From an uncultured Cyclobacteriaceae bacterium (GTDB lineage: Bacteria > Bacteroidota > Bacteroidia > Cytophagales > Cyclobacteriaceae), in contig CALSPM010000003.1 of assembly GCA_943788235.1 (NCBI GenBank), positions 1 to 64,000 on the forward strand: DNA of 64,000 nucleotides. The letters are read 5' to 3'. Shown piece by piece: positions 44,743 to 56,009 of this stretch. The notes below the pieces were generated by a model. That model saw only the letters and a list, made by a program, of their open reading frames with translations. It was not told where the DNA came from and made no database searches. Numbering within the stretch: the first letter of the stretch is position 1; each line of letters opens with the position of its first letter. The translations under genes were made by a program, and so were the position numbers.

Positions 44743-45229
44743 AAACCTTAATTCCTTTGTGTAACCATATAGACCATACTTTGCTGTAAGCATGAATGCT
44801 ATCTGTAGGCAAATTTAAATGATTTACGATAATCTGTGATTGATTTTTCCAATCAAAGATTCCTCCGTATAAGTTGTAGACCTTAGTATATCCCATGTCA
44901 AGTAGTTTTTCGCCTATGCGTTCACTGCGATAACCTACTGAACAATATAGAATGATTTCTTTATTTCTTGGAATATGGCTGACATTTGACGGTTTAAAGT
45001 CATCAAATTCAATGAGCTGAGCTCCCGGGAGATGACTGACTGAAAATTCGCTGCGGCTGCGGGTATCTAGCAATAGAGGTTCGTGATGCTGCATTTTCCA
45101 CACTACTTCCTCGGTCTTGAGGAGAGGAACAGTATTTTTGTAAAGAAAGGAAATGGGATCATAAAATGTTTTGAGTTGACATCCAAGAACTATATACAAA
45201 CAAAATAAAACGCTATGTGAGGACCGCAT
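44735..45229 (-). CDS. Rhodanese-domain lipoprotein
   Basis: The 164-residue protein starts with a lipoprotein-type signal (VLGC, Cys 17) and a rhodanese domain (about 40-135) with LLLDTRSRSEFSVSHLPGA, quoted as LLDTRSRSEF and HLPGAQLI. The catalytic loop is CSVGYRSE, with active Cys, and GYTKVYNLYGGIFDW closes the fold. Rhodaneses transfer sulfane sulfur or bind oxyanions. The signal puts it in the periplasm. Its ends overlap both neighbours, the GT-C gene by 17 nt and the TIGR04282 gene by 8 nt, so it belongs to the glycosyltransferase operon. Confidence 0.85.
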   Translation of the reverse strand: MRSSHSVLFCLYIVLGCQLKTFYDPISFLYKNTVPLLKTEEVVWKMQHHEPLLLDTRSRSEFSVSHLPGAQLIEFDDFKPSNVSHIPRNKEIILYCSVGYRSERIGEKLLDMGYTKVYNLYGGIFDWKNQSQIIVNHLNLPTDSIHAYSKVWSIWLHKGIKVYE

Positions 45230-46502
45230 ATTTCTTTTTTAATTCTATTCCCATAGCACCAAATAAGATGATATATTCACTTAGTATCCACCAGGTAGGC
45301 ACATTATATCCTGCAGCATCATAACCAAAATAACTCCAAGATACAGTGAAGCTCCAAATAACAGGATACCAGTATCCACTAAGTAATCCTAGGGGTATCA
45401 AAGTTAAGATATACCATGGATGAATGGTTGTACTCATCAGAAAATAAAGGGTAAGTGAATAGAGTAAGACGGTTTCTAGAGATTTTTTATAATGGTATAG
45501 AAGAATAGCTCCCAAGGATATTAAAAATAGAGTAATGATCCCCATGATGGGTCCCAGGATTCCAATGATATTGTATCCTTTTAACCAAAAACCGAAGGCT
45601 CTGAAAGTAAAGTAAATGCTGGCATTAAATTCAAAATGCTGGAAGTAGAGTTTTAAACTGGTGAAGATTCCCTCCGTAAGTTGAGTGCTGAACACGGGTA
45701 TCAGGGTTAGACTCAATACTATTAGTGCAACGCTGATTAATACCCAGCTCTGCTTCCATTTATAATACCACATTAAAGCAGGTAGAAAGAGGAGTGGGAT
45801 GAGTTTGGTAGCGATGGCCAAACCCCAGGCGAAACCAGCCTTTGCAAATTTATTTTTTGAAATAAAATATAGGGTGAGCAAAAGGAAGAATATTACCATA
45901 GATTCAAAATGCACATTACCCACGCCTTCCCAAATAAGCAAAGGATTTAAAAAAAACCAGCCTGATAGAGCTGTTTTTGGTCTTAATTTATGAAGTAACA
46001 AGGTTGAGGCGATGTCCGTTAATAATAGGAAAATTCTCAAGATGCCTACGGACCCTAGAGGGTGAGCTAGAAAAGTGGAGAGCCAAAAAAAGAACTGATT
46101 TAGGGGCGGATAAACGGTAGCGTACGTACTGGAATTTAATTGTGCCAATGCCGCAGGAGAAAATTTTGGAATATCCAGCTCACTGACTTGGGTAGGTAAT
46201 AATGAATAGGGGTTGATGCCATGGTGAATCAAGGATCCATCCCAAATAAACCGGTAGAAATCATCTGATAAATTGGGTAGATCATAAAAAAGCAGACACC
46301 GTACACCTATGCCTAAGACCCATATAGATTTGAATGAATATTTGAATTTACAAATCCAAAAATAAGCAATAAATGACGCACTGAAGCAGGTAAATAAACC
46401 CATGGAATCTGATCTATTAAGTACTGTTGATAGCATTAAAATAGATCCAATAAACATGAAGTACAACAGGGGAGTGGGTCCAAAAAGCCTCTTAAGCGAC
46501 AT
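45213..46502 (-). CDS. GT-C fold mannosyltransferase-like membrane protein (GT87/DUF2029 type)
   Basis: From the ATG at 46502 (MSLKRLFGPTP) the protein has 429 residues, with about 10-11 membrane helices. The first periplasmic loop has LSDDFYRFIWDGSLIHHGINPY, quoted as LSDDFYRFIWDG and HHGINPYSLLP, the D-D pair of polyprenyl-phosphate-sugar-dependent GT-C enzymes. Later IATKLIPLLFLP and TIHPWYILTLIPL fit the same family. It would add a hexose from a polyprenyl carrier to a lipid or glycan at the outer membrane face. A start at 46601 would extend deep into the upstream GT2 gene and is rejected; the chosen start overlaps it by 11 nt. Confidence 0.82.
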   Translation of the reverse strand: MSLKRLFGPTPLLYFMFIGSILMLSTVLNRSDSMGLFTCFSASFIAYFWICKFKYSFKSIWVLGIGVRCLLFYDLPNLSDDFYRFIWDGSLIHHGINPYSLLPTQVSELDIPKFSPAALAQLNSSTYATVYPPLNQFFFWLSTFLAHPLGSVGILRIFLLLTDIASTLLLHKLRPKTALSGWFFLNPLLIWEGVGNVHFESMVIFFLLLTLYFISKNKFAKAGFAWGLAIATKLIPLLFLPALMWYYKWKQSWVLISVALIVLSLTLIPVFSTQLTEGIFTSLKLYFQHFEFNASIYFTFRAFGFWLKGYNIIGILGPIMGIITLFLISLGAILLYHYKKSLETVLLYSLTLYFLMSTTIHPWYILTLIPLGLLSGYWYPVIWSFTVSWSYFGYDAAGYNVPTWWILSEYIILFGAMGIELKKKYAVLT

Positions 46503-47949
46503 TTCGTAAACTGTTTTTGATCGCGTTAAAAAAAAGATAGCCAAAACCGAGGGTAAGCATGGCATGAAAAGGTAGAAAACTGTAATGTTGAAAGTTGACA
46601 TCTAGGCCCAAACCCCAAGCGAAATAGAGCATACATAAACCCTCCATAAAATTGAGTAAACTGATCTTATGTTGAATATAACTATTGCCTTTCCAATCAT
46701 TCGTATTCTTTTGGACACCAAATTTTGGAGTTCTGATAAAATCTGTTTTTATGTTAAGAAACCCTTCCAATAAGGCCAACGAGTTGTGTAGTGATAGACT
46801 GAGTGAAAAGGTAAGATATAATGGAAAATAGATACAAAAATAGGTCAAAGGATGTTTTTGAGAAGCTCGGACGGCAAACCAGTAGAAAAGCCCTATGTTA
46901 ACAAAACCGACTAAAAAAACAGATCCAAAATCAAAAATCGTTTTCAGGTGAGGATATTCATTTTTTATAAAAACAAGGGGTACTGAGAGCAAAGCAGCAA
47001 TAAATATAAATAGAAAAACCGAACTATTTAAAAGATGTAAGGCGGCTCGTGTTTTATGATTAAGTGCCAAATCTGATTGGATTACTTTGCTTATATTTTT
47101 TCTGATCGTTTCTGCAGTTCCTTTATTCCACCTGAATTGTTGGCTTTTTACTGCTTGCAGTGTAATAGGAAGTTCAGCTGGGCTTTCTACAGATTCAAGG
47201 TATTCGAATTTCCATCCATTTAACTGCGCACGATAGCTTAGGTCAAGATCTTCTGTGAGCGTATCATGGTGCCAGCCACCCACATCTAGAATACTTTCTT
47301 TCCTCCAAATGCCTGCCGTTCCATTGAAATTAATAAAACTCTTGGCTTTTCTTCGTCCTGTTTGTTCCACAGTAAAATGGGCATTTAGGCCAAAGGCCTG
47401 CATTTTGGTGAGCAAGTTGAAATTTTCATTTAAATGACCCCAACGTGTTTGTACCATGGCTGTTTTTTCATCTTTAAAATAGGGGATGACTTTTTTTAAA
47501 AAATCTATTTTAGGTATAAAATCAGCATCAAATATAGCAATGAATTCACCTTTAGCTAGGGTCAATCCATGTTGTAAAGCACCTGCCTTGAAGCCTATTC
47601 TATTTTGTCTTCTCAGATGAACAATGTCAATGCCTTTATTTTTGATTTGGTCTATTCGGACATCAATCATACCGACGGTTTCGTCATCAGAGTCGTTAAG
47701 GATTTGAATTTCGAGGTGAGTGTTGGGGTAATCTAAGGAGGTGACCGCATCTAGGAGTCGATCAATAACATATTTCTCATTATACAGCGGCAGTTGAAGG
47801 GTTACAAAAGGTAGGTTTATAGGTTTATGATTTAAAGCAGGATCATGGACTTTTCTAATATAATGCCAAGTCAGGTTCAATTGTGCTAAGCTAAAGAGAC
47901 AAATGATGAACATCGAAAAACCATAAAGCATTATTATGATCCATTCCAT
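46492..47949 (-). CDS. Processive family 2 glycosyltransferase (cellulose-synthase-like)
   Basis: The 485-residue protein has an N-terminal membrane helix, then a cytoplasmic GT-A domain and four C-terminal helices. The catalytic signature is complete: LNDSDDETV, the DxD in AIFDADFIP, TEDLDLSYRAQLNGWK and the QQFRWNKG (Q-x-x-R-W) motif. This is the ceramide-glucosyltransferase/cellulose-synthase-like layout, which transfers several sugars or one sugar to a lipid. It starts directly after the preceding GT2 gene (stop at 47950), so coupling is tight. The product is unknown. Confidence 0.9.
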   Translation of the reverse strand: MEWIIIMLYGFSMFIICLFSLAQLNLTWHYIRKVHDPALNHKPINLPFVTLQLPLYNEKYVIDRLLDAVTSLDYPNTHLEIQILNDSDDETVGMIDVRIDQIKNKGIDIVHLRRQNRIGFKAGALQHGLTLAKGEFIAIFDADFIPKIDFLKKVIPYFKDEKTAMVQTRWGHLNENFNLLTKMQAFGLNAHFTVEQTGRRKAKSFINFNGTAGIWRKESILDVGGWHHDTLTEDLDLSYRAQLNGWKFEYLESVESPAELPITLQAVKSQQFRWNKGTAETIRKNISKVIQSDLALNHKTRAALHLLNSSVFLFIFIAALLSVPLVFIKNEYPHLKTIFDFGSVFLVGFVNIGLFYWFAVRASQKHPLTYFCIYFPLYLTFSLSLSLHNSLALLEGFLNIKTDFIRTPKFGVQKNTNDWKGNSYIQHKISLLNFMEGLCMLYFAWGLGLDVNFQHYSFLPFHAMLTLGFGYLFFNAIKNSLRNVA

Positions 47950-48642
47950 TTAGAGATATTTAATAATGGTGGCGAGGATTTTATAACCCGCCATAATCGT
48001 ACCTTTAAGGGTACCTGAAACTTTAGATATTCCTATTCTTTTGCGATAAGCCACAGCTATTTCCTTAATTTTTAATTTATTTTTGATTGCTTTTATTTGC
48101 ATTTCGACGGTCCAGCCATAGGTCTTATCTTCCATTTTAAGTTGCATTAATGCATCGTATTTGATGGCTCGAAAAGGTCCCAAGTCCGTATATTTAACAT
48201 GGTAAAGATACCTTATCAAAGTGGTGGCAAGCCAGTTTCCAAATATTTGCTGTGGCATCATCGAGCCTGGCTCTTTAATGCCTAAGTTTCGGCTGCCAAT
48301 AACCATATCAGCCCTTCCATTGATAATGGGATCAATTAATTTAACAAGTTCGGCTGGATAGTCGCTGTAGTCTCCATCAAGAAATACAACAATATCAGGA
48401 GTGGGATCACTTTTAGATAGATGATCTATCCCTTTCAAGCAAGCCCAACCATAGCCACGGTTGGATTCTTTTAATGAGGTGACTCCGAGTCTCTGAGCAG
48501 TTGCAAAAGTGTGATCTGAAGAGCCATTATCGACCACGATAATTTCATTAACCCATTTTTTTGGGATTTCTTTAATGACGCGGCCGACTGCATTTTGTTC
48601 ATTAAAGGCTGGGATGATTACTCTTATGTCCAATGATTTCAA
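47950..48642 (-). CDS. Family 2 glycosyltransferase, dolichol-phosphate mannosyltransferase type
   Basis: The 230-residue GT-A enzyme has VIIPAFNEQNAVGRVIKEIP, quoted as VIIPAFNEQNAVG, IVVDNGSSDHT and the metal motif FLDGDYSDYP. TDLGPFRAIKYDAL and the GWTVEMQIKAI segment are typical of polyprenyl-phosphate sugar synthases. It probably makes the polyprenyl-linked sugar used by the GT-C enzyme downstream. The frame has no ATG at its beginning; the first start codon is TTG at 48642, with residues KSLDIRVII following. It leads the five-gene operon. Confidence 0.87.
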   Translation of the reverse strand: MKSLDIRVIIPAFNEQNAVGRVIKEIPKKWVNEIIVVDNGSSDHTFATAQRLGVTSLKESNRGYGWACLKGIDHLSKSDPTPDIVVFLDGDYSDYPAELVKLIDPIINGRADMVIGSRNLGIKEPGSMMPQQIFGNWLATTLIRYLYHVKYTDLGPFRAIKYDALMQLKMEDKTYGWTVEMQIKAIKNKLKIKEIAVAYRKRIGISKVSGTLKGTIMAGYKILATIIKYL

Positions 48643-48707
48643 ATCAGTTACATGACTAGGGTCTAAATTCGAACAGTTTTTTCAACAGATATTAATTCAG
48701 GAATGGG

Positions 48708-50396
48708 TCAGTAACCTGCTGCTTGACCATCTTTTCGCGATTCTGAAGCGCCCAAGTAAACCTTATTTTTATCATCCCACAGGATGGCTTGGTACCCTCC
48801 ATATATGCCTAATGCAAAGCCTACGTTATGCCCTTGGTTCATCAGTGTTCGAATAGTTTCATAATCAAAGCCTGATTCCAGTCGGATTTTTCCTGAATTT
48901 ACTGCATCAAGACCTGTGGGCGTAGAGGTTCCTGTGTGATCTATCCTTGGGGCATCCCCAGCTTCTTGCAAGGTCATTCCAAAGTCTACCATATTCATTA
49001 CAATTTGTACATGCCCCATGGGTTGAAAGTCACCACCCATTACCCCAAAGCTCATCAGAGGGATGCCATCTTTAGTCATAAATGCGGGTATAATAGTATG
49101 AAAGGGTCTTTTGCCAGGGGCGTAGGTATTGGCTTGTCCTTCTTCAAGAGAAAAAAGTTCGCCTCGATCTTGAAGCATAAAACCCAAATCTGTAGGAACT
49201 AATCCTGAGCCCATACCTCTATAATTGCTTTGAATTAAAGAAATCATAGTACCATTTTTATCAGCAACGGTCAAGTATACTGTCTCTCCATTGCTTATCG
49301 ACCCTGCTTTGTAAACGCCGGCGTCAGGGCCAATTTCGCTTCGTCTTGCGGCCGCATAATCTTTTGAAAGTAATTGTTCCACCGGGACATCATAAAAATC
49401 CATATCTGCATAATATTTTGCACGGTCTTCAAAAGCCAGTTTTTTGGCTTCAGTAAACAGGTGAATATGCTCTGCACTTCCATACGGGATATCATCAAAG
49501 TCATAGCCCTCTAGTATATTCAACATTTGCAGGGCAGCGATGCCTTGCCCATTCGGAGGCAGTTCCCATACATCAAAGCCCCTATAATTTACAGAGACGG
49601 GTGTAATCCATTCAGAATGATGATCTGCCAAGTCTGAGGTTGATAAAAAGCCTCCTTTGTCTTGAACATAATCAGCAATAGTTTTTGCTATTTTGCCCTT
49701 ATAAAAACCCGCTCTCCCCTTTTTAGCGAGGATACTATAGGTCATGGCTAAATCTGGATTTTTGAATATTTGACCTTTGCTCGGTGTCTTACCATTGATC
49801 ATGTAAGTATCCTTAAAATTTTGAAAATTGAAAGATTCATATCTTGAGGCACCAACTGCCATGTAGTAGCCAATCAATTCGGTCACTGGAAACCCATTTT
49901 CGGCATATTGGATGGCGGGTGCTAAAACATCAGTCATAGGGAGAGCGCCAAATTTTTCATGAAGCTCAAACCATCCATCTACAGCCCCAGGAACGCTTAC
50001 GGGCAATGGGCCAAAAGAAGGAATTTTGGTTAAATTTTGTGATTGGAAATATTCCAAGGTTAACGATTTTGGGGAACGGCCACTGGCATTCAAGCCATGG
50101 ATGGTTTTTGTTTTCCCATCCCAAATAATAGCAAAAAGATCTCCCCCAATTCCCGATCCAGTAGGTTCCATGAGTCCTAAAGCGGCATTAGCCGCAATGG
50201 CGGCATCAATGGCCGTACCTCCTTTTTTGAGGATATCAAGTCCTATTTGGGTAGCGAGGGGATGACTCGTGGCTACCATTCCATTTTGAGCAATGACCTC
50301 AGATCGGGTGGCAAAACCTTTTCCGGTAATTCGATCTTGAGCACTCAAAGTAATGGAGGTAACTAAAAAAAAGAAGGCACTTAAATATTTTTTCAT
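48708..50396 (-). CDS. ggt: Gamma-glutamyltransferase
   Basis: This exported enzyme transfers or hydrolyses the gamma-glutamyl group of glutathione-like peptides. The 562 residues start with a signal peptide (MKKYLSAFFFLVTSITLSAQ). ATSHPLATQIGLDILKKGGTAIDAAIA, quoted as LATQIGLDILKKGGTAIDAA, and LGLMEPTGSGIGGDLFAI, quoted as MEPTGSGIGGDLF, are family hallmarks. Autocleavage would occur before Thr of GETVYLTVADKNG; SLIQSNYRGMGSG and MGGDFQPMGHVQ complete the active site. The precursor would mature to two subunits. No glutathione synthesis gene is near. Confidence 0.92.
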   Translation of the reverse strand: MKKYLSAFFFLVTSITLSAQDRITGKGFATRSEVIAQNGMVATSHPLATQIGLDILKKGGTAIDAAIAANAALGLMEPTGSGIGGDLFAIIWDGKTKTIHGLNASGRSPKSLTLEYFQSQNLTKIPSFGPLPVSVPGAVDGWFELHEKFGALPMTDVLAPAIQYAENGFPVTELIGYYMAVGASRYESFNFQNFKDTYMINGKTPSKGQIFKNPDLAMTYSILAKKGRAGFYKGKIAKTIADYVQDKGGFLSTSDLADHHSEWITPVSVNYRGFDVWELPPNGQGIAALQMLNILEGYDFDDIPYGSAEHIHLFTEAKKLAFEDRAKYYADMDFYDVPVEQLLSKDYAAARRSEIGPDAGVYKAGSISNGETVYLTVADKNGTMISLIQSNYRGMGSGLVPTDLGFMLQDRGELFSLEEGQANTYAPGKRPFHTIIPAFMTKDGIPLMSFGVMGGDFQPMGHVQIVMNMVDFGMTLQEAGDAPRIDHTGTSTPTGLDAVNSGKIRLESGFDYETIRTLMNQGHNVGFALGIYGGYQAILWDDKNKVYLGASESRKDGQAAGY

Positions 50397-50601
50397 TATA
50401 CAAGTTGTTTGAAGGCTTTATTTTAATTTTTTAAGAGCAAACATTTCGATATTTGACCACTGATAGAGGGGTAGCATAATTTTTTATGTATTTTTAAAAC
50501 ATCTTAAACGAAATCGAATATAATAGTAATTTCTTCATTTTAGGTCAAAAAAAATTAAAACCTCACTTCAATGGTTCTATTACAAATAACAGATCTTTTG
50601 A

Positions 50602-52023
50602 TCAATTTCTGTAATCTAAAGGCGGGTTACGATCGCCAATGAGCGCCTTGTAAGGATCATTTTTTCCAATATGTTTTTTTAACTCTTCATTTGCACGGAT
50701 GATCAGGTCAGGATCAGTGAAAACATCTTGGGCCGTCAAGGCGATGGTTTTAGCAGCGATCAACATTCCTTTGATTCCAATACTTGTTCCTCCTGCGGCG
50801 ACAGCCTGCCAAGTATGTGCTGAAGTGCCAGGAACCCATGTGGCAGCACTCATGCCCGCGGTAGGTACTTTCCAGCTTACATCGCCCACATCAGTAGACC
50901 CACCACCTTTCCTTTTTTCTACGGAGTAAGGAGTTATTTCTTCTCCTGATTCAATTTTGTAATCACCTTTATATGTATTAAGTATTTGTTGAGCGAACTT
51001 AATTTCTGCATCGTTGTATCGCATCCCCCCAACAGATAAAAGGTTTTGATACATAACCTCTGACAGAGTTTCATTGGGCAGGAGGTTATAAAGGCCATGA
51101 ATAATTTCATAATCCATAGTGGTTTCGGTCCCTATGGCCGCACCTTGTGCTGCCTTAACTATCCTTTCAAAAATAGCTTTAACATTGGCGACTTCTGGGT
51201 TCCTTACATAATAAAAAACCTCGGCAAAGGCGGGCACGACATTGGGAGCCTCACCGCCACTGGTAATGACATAGTGAATTCTTGTTTCTTGAGGAACATG
51301 CTCTCTGAGCATGTTCACCATTTGATTCATGGATTCAACTCCGTCAAGGGCAGAACGACCACGTTCGGGAGAAGTTGCAGCATGTGAAGATTCTCCATAA
51401 AATCTGAATTTAGCAGATTTATTAGCCAGGGAAGATCCGGGGTTTGCGTTATTATTACTGCTTGGGTGCCAATGCAAAACTACATCTACATCATCGAATA
51501 ATCCGGCTCTTACCAAGTAAACTTTCCCTGCACCCCCTTCTTCAGCCGGCGTACCATATACCCTAAGGGTTCCCTTTATTTTATTCGTTTTTAACCAGTT
51601 TTTTATTGCGATGCCAGCAGCAACCGATGCGGTGCCGAAAAGGTGATGTCCACAGGCATGACCCGCTCCCCCTGTAATCACTGGATCTCGAGTGGGAATT
51701 GCTTTCTGAGATACCCCGGGCAATGCATCGTATTCGGCGAGTATGGCAATGACGGGTTGTCCAGATCCATATTCAGCGATAAAAGCAGTTGGAATTTCAG
51801 CGACACCGGATTGAATGGAAAATTCTGCATCACTCAATGTTTTTTTGAGTAACGCGGAACTTTTTTCTTCTCGATATCCCACTTCCGCCCATTCCCATAT
51901 TCTGAGCGCTATCTTTTCGTAAGTAGATTTTTGGGATTCAATTTCATCTGTGATTTTCATCTGTTGCCCGTTTAAGGAAGCAACAATACATAGACTGAAG
52001 AATGGCGTGAGTAGACGAAGCAT
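50602..52023 (-). CDS. M20 amidohydrolase, AbgB-like, exported
   Basis: The 473-residue metallopeptidase of the M20D/aminobenzoyl-glutamate type has a signal peptide (MLRLLTPFFSLCIVASLNGQ). Metal-site motifs are EYDALPGVS, GAGHACGHHLFGT and GTPAEEGGAGKVYLV, quoted as GTPAEEGGAGK. A lid domain has RGRSALDGVESMNQM. GTSAHTWQAVAAGG near the end holds the last His. It cleaves an amide or peptide bond in the periplasm; the substrate is unknown. It could supply amino acids together with the nearby gamma-glutamyltransferase, but the genes are 205 nt apart. Confidence 0.88.
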   Translation of the reverse strand: MLRLLTPFFSLCIVASLNGQQMKITDEIESQKSTYEKIALRIWEWAEVGYREEKSSALLKKTLSDAEFSIQSGVAEIPTAFIAEYGSGQPVIAILAEYDALPGVSQKAIPTRDPVITGGAGHACGHHLFGTASVAAGIAIKNWLKTNKIKGTLRVYGTPAEEGGAGKVYLVRAGLFDDVDVVLHWHPSSNNNANPGSSLANKSAKFRFYGESSHAATSPERGRSALDGVESMNQMVNMLREHVPQETRIHYVITSGGEAPNVVPAFAEVFYYVRNPEVANVKAIFERIVKAAQGAAIGTETTMDYEIIHGLYNLLPNETLSEVMYQNLLSVGGMRYNDAEIKFAQQILNTYKGDYKIESGEEITPYSVEKRKGGGSTDVGDVSWKVPTAGMSAATWVPGTSAHTWQAVAAGGTSIGIKGMLIAAKTIALTAQDVFTDPDLIIRANEELKKHIGKNDPYKALIGDRNPPLDYRN

Positions 52024-52217
52024 GATGTTTTTAAGTGTTCATTGAAAATATGAATTTAGTATAAAATTAGTGACCCTCGATAAATATTTTATGATCGGCT
52101 GTTATATTGTTTGGGTTTAGTCAATTGAGCGCTTTGAAGGATTGGAATGAAAGGCGAGTAATTCGTGCGTTAAAGGCATTATATGTGCGACCTCTTTTTT
52201 TCAATAAAGAATTGGGC

Positions 52218-52225
52218 TAATTTTG
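52218..52225 (+). promoter_or_regulatory. -7 element (TAATTTTG) before the ABC-F gene
   Basis: TAATTTTG followed by CGCAC lies 23 nt before the ATG. The 13-nt string is identical to the one before queA. No -33 TTTG at consensus distance is seen. Confidence 0.5.
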
Positions 52226-52248
52226 CGCACTTAAAAAAAGAAGAATAA

Positions 52249-53865
<1,617 letters not shown>

Positions 53866-54242
53866 TAGTAATTTTAACTTTTTTTTTGGCTATATCGTCA
53901 TGAGAGGAATCCATTAGCTCTACACAATAAGACTTTATCTAAAGGTGATGTTCAAGCTCTTGTTTTTTCAATTAATTAAAAGCGAGCTTTTACCCACTTC
54001 ATAAAAGAACTAAGCCCCAATCCACAAAATAACTTCCTCTTTTCTTCAAAATAACTGAGATAAACAATTTGTTTGTTTTGGTGTAAGAAAGATGATGTCT
54101 GCTGAAATATATATATTTGATAAAGCGCAAGATACCAAACCTTTTGAACCGCCCATTGCAGGGTTGTCTATAGTCCTTGTTCGGCCGGCAGGCTTACTAA
54201 GCGTTACTAAAGTAATTTTTAAAATAAAGGGAACAATTTTAA
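53866..54242. other. Intergenic region before the SLC13 transporter
   Basis: An open frame at 54092-54319 encodes a 75-residue sequence that overlaps the transporter start and has no recognisable domain. I take it as chance. No TAnnTTTG element is visible close to the transporter start. Confidence 0.45.
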
Positions 54243-55724
54243 ATGAGGTGGAAAATATTTTTTCAAATCTTAGGCCCTACAGTATTTTTTTTAATGCTGT
54301 GGATGGGACCTCCTTCTGAGATGTCGGAACCAGCTTTTAAGGTCATGGTAGCTACCATTTGGATTGCCATCTGGTGGATGACAGAAGCAATTCCGATTGC
54401 TGTCACCTCTTTTTTACCAATGATTTTATATCCGATTACCAACGCAGTTCCATTGAAGGTCATCGCTCCATCTTATGCAAACCCCATCATTTATATTTTT
54501 GTTGGGGGATTTATTTTGGCTTTGGCGATGCAAAAATGGAATCTACACAAGCGCATTGCCCTGAGTATTATTTCGATTACGGGCACCAATATGAGACAAA
54601 TCATCTTAGGCTTTATTTTGGCTTCCGCCTTTCTTTCCATGTGGATTTCAAATACTGCCACAACGGTAATGATGCTACCCATAGCTTTATCAATTATTAC
54701 CCAATTTAAGGAGTTTGCTGGGGCGAGCAGTCTGACCCAAAAAAACAGAGAGGGGTTTGGTAAAGCATTGATTTTAGCCATTGCTTATGCTTCTTCAATT
54801 GGTGGAATTGCCACCTTAGTGGGAACACCGACTAATTTAATTTTTGCAGATGCCGTTGAAAAATTTTACGGAATTGCGATGCCTTTTGACCAATGGATTG
54901 GGATCGGATTACCCATCAGTTTGACCATTTTAGTGATCTGTTGGTTGGTTTTATCCTATTTCGCCTTCTTCTTGAGTACGGAGAAAGTTGAGGGGAGTGC
55001 CAATATTATCAAGGATGAATTAAAAAAATTAGGTAAGATGTCTTTTGAAGAAAAATGGGTGTTGACCATTTTTTTACTTGTAGCGGTGGCTTGGATTACC
55101 AGAAGGTATTTAATTGCACCTTTTTATCCGAATGTTAACGATACCATTATTGTCATGATTGGCGCGGTATCTTTATTCTTGATCCCATCAAAGAATAAAA
55201 AAGGGAGTCAAATAATGGATTGGCAGTCTGCCGTTAAATTACCTTGGGGTGTGATTTTACTTTTTGGTGGGGCTTTTGCTGTGGCCCAAAGTTTTGAGAG
55301 CTCTAAATTGACTTTATGGATTGGCGCGCAGCTTGGTGGATTGAGTGGTATTCCGTTTTGGGTAGTATTATTGATCGTCGTATCCGTTGTTAATTTTTTA
55401 ACAGAGATTACCCAAAATATCGCAACTTGTACGCTTATGATGCCTATTTTGGCAGCTCTATCGAGTGTCCTTGATGTACATCCTTATGGTATGATGGTAG
55501 CGGCATGTATCGCTTCTTCTTGTGCATTTATGTTGCCAGTGGCTACAGCACCTAATGCTGTGGTATTTGGTTCAGGTTATTTGCAGATGAAGGATATGAT
55601 ACGTGCTGGATTTGTGCTCAATGTGGTATCAATTCTTGTTATTACCTTTTTTGTTTATTTTTTATTACCCACGATTTGGGGCATTGATCTTCTTAGCTTT
55701 CCTCTTGATTTAAAGGTTAAGTGA
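54243..55724 (+). CDS. SLC13/DASS sodium:dicarboxylate symporter
   Basis: The 493-residue membrane protein has about 12 helices and the two sodium/carboxylate motifs of the DASS family, SNTATTVMMLPIALSI and TQNIATCTLMMPILAAL (SNT and TxN loops). GTPTNLIFADAVEKFYG and LPVATAPNAVVFGSGY belong to the paired re-entrant loops. These transporters import succinate, malate, fumarate or citrate with Na+. The ATG at 54243 starts directly on MRWKIFFQILGP. The gene appears single. Confidence 0.92.
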   Translation: MRWKIFFQILGPTVFFLMLWMGPPSEMSEPAFKVMVATIWIAIWWMTEAIPIAVTSFLPMILYPITNAVPLKVIAPSYANPIIYIFVGGFILALAMQKWNLHKRIALSIISITGTNMRQIILGFILASAFLSMWISNTATTVMMLPIALSIITQFKEFAGASSLTQKNREGFGKALILAIAYASSIGGIATLVGTPTNLIFADAVEKFYGIAMPFDQWIGIGLPISLTILVICWLVLSYFAFFLSTEKVEGSANIIKDELKKLGKMSFEEKWVLTIFLLVAVAWITRRYLIAPFYPNVNDTIIVMIGAVSLFLIPSKNKKGSQIMDWQSAVKLPWGVILLFGGAFAVAQSFESSKLTLWIGAQLGGLSGIPFWVVLLIVVSVVNFLTEITQNIATCTLMMPILAALSSVLDVHPYGMMVAACIASSCAFMLPVATAPNAVVFGSGYLQMKDMIRAGFVLNVVSILVITFFVYFLLPTIWGIDLLSFPLDLKVK

Positions 55725-56009
55725 TGGCACATCCAAAGACAATCATAATGCGCTGACAATAAAACTCCTTCTACTACAGAGGCAGAAACTATATTAGAAG
55801 AATTGATTTCAAGTGCGATAAATAAGCGTATTCTGTGCAGACAGGATTGGATAGGTTTGAGCTCTTTTGCTCATAAAGTGCTACATGGATCTAAGAATAG
55901 CTCTAGGATTGAAAACGGCCTTAGCACGGGATTATTATTAAAGTCTCGATACCTAAAAAAAGGGGCCAAGACTGATTGTGTCCTGACCCTTCTAAGAAAA
56001 TTTTAACAA
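55725..56009. other. Spacer with a coding-like but unassigned frame
   Basis: The plus-strand frame from about 55770 to 56006 (with TTEAETILEELISS, SFAHKVLHGSKNSSRIENG) is open for almost 80 codons, but it lacks an ATG near the front and matches no family I know. It could be the 3' end of a decayed gene or chance. Confidence is low. Confidence 0.3.

Noticed and set aside
44089-45229. Arsenosugar biosynthesis operon
   Set aside because: The TIGR04282 name suggests it, but no radical SAM ArsS, ArsM or TIGR04283 gene is present. The neighbours are general glycosyltransferases.
46503-46601. Longer N-terminus of the GT-C protein
   Set aside because: It would overlap the upstream GT2 gene by over 100 nt. 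The ATG at 46502 with an 11-nt overlap fits the operon pattern.
54092-54319. A 75-residue gene before the SLC13 transporter
   Set aside because: It overlaps the transporter start, has no domain or signal, and its C-terminal third is the transporter's first codons in another frame.
55803-56006. A 67-residue gene after the SLC13 transporter
   Set aside because: The frame is open upstream of the ATG and matches nothing I know. It is kept only as an unassigned spacer.
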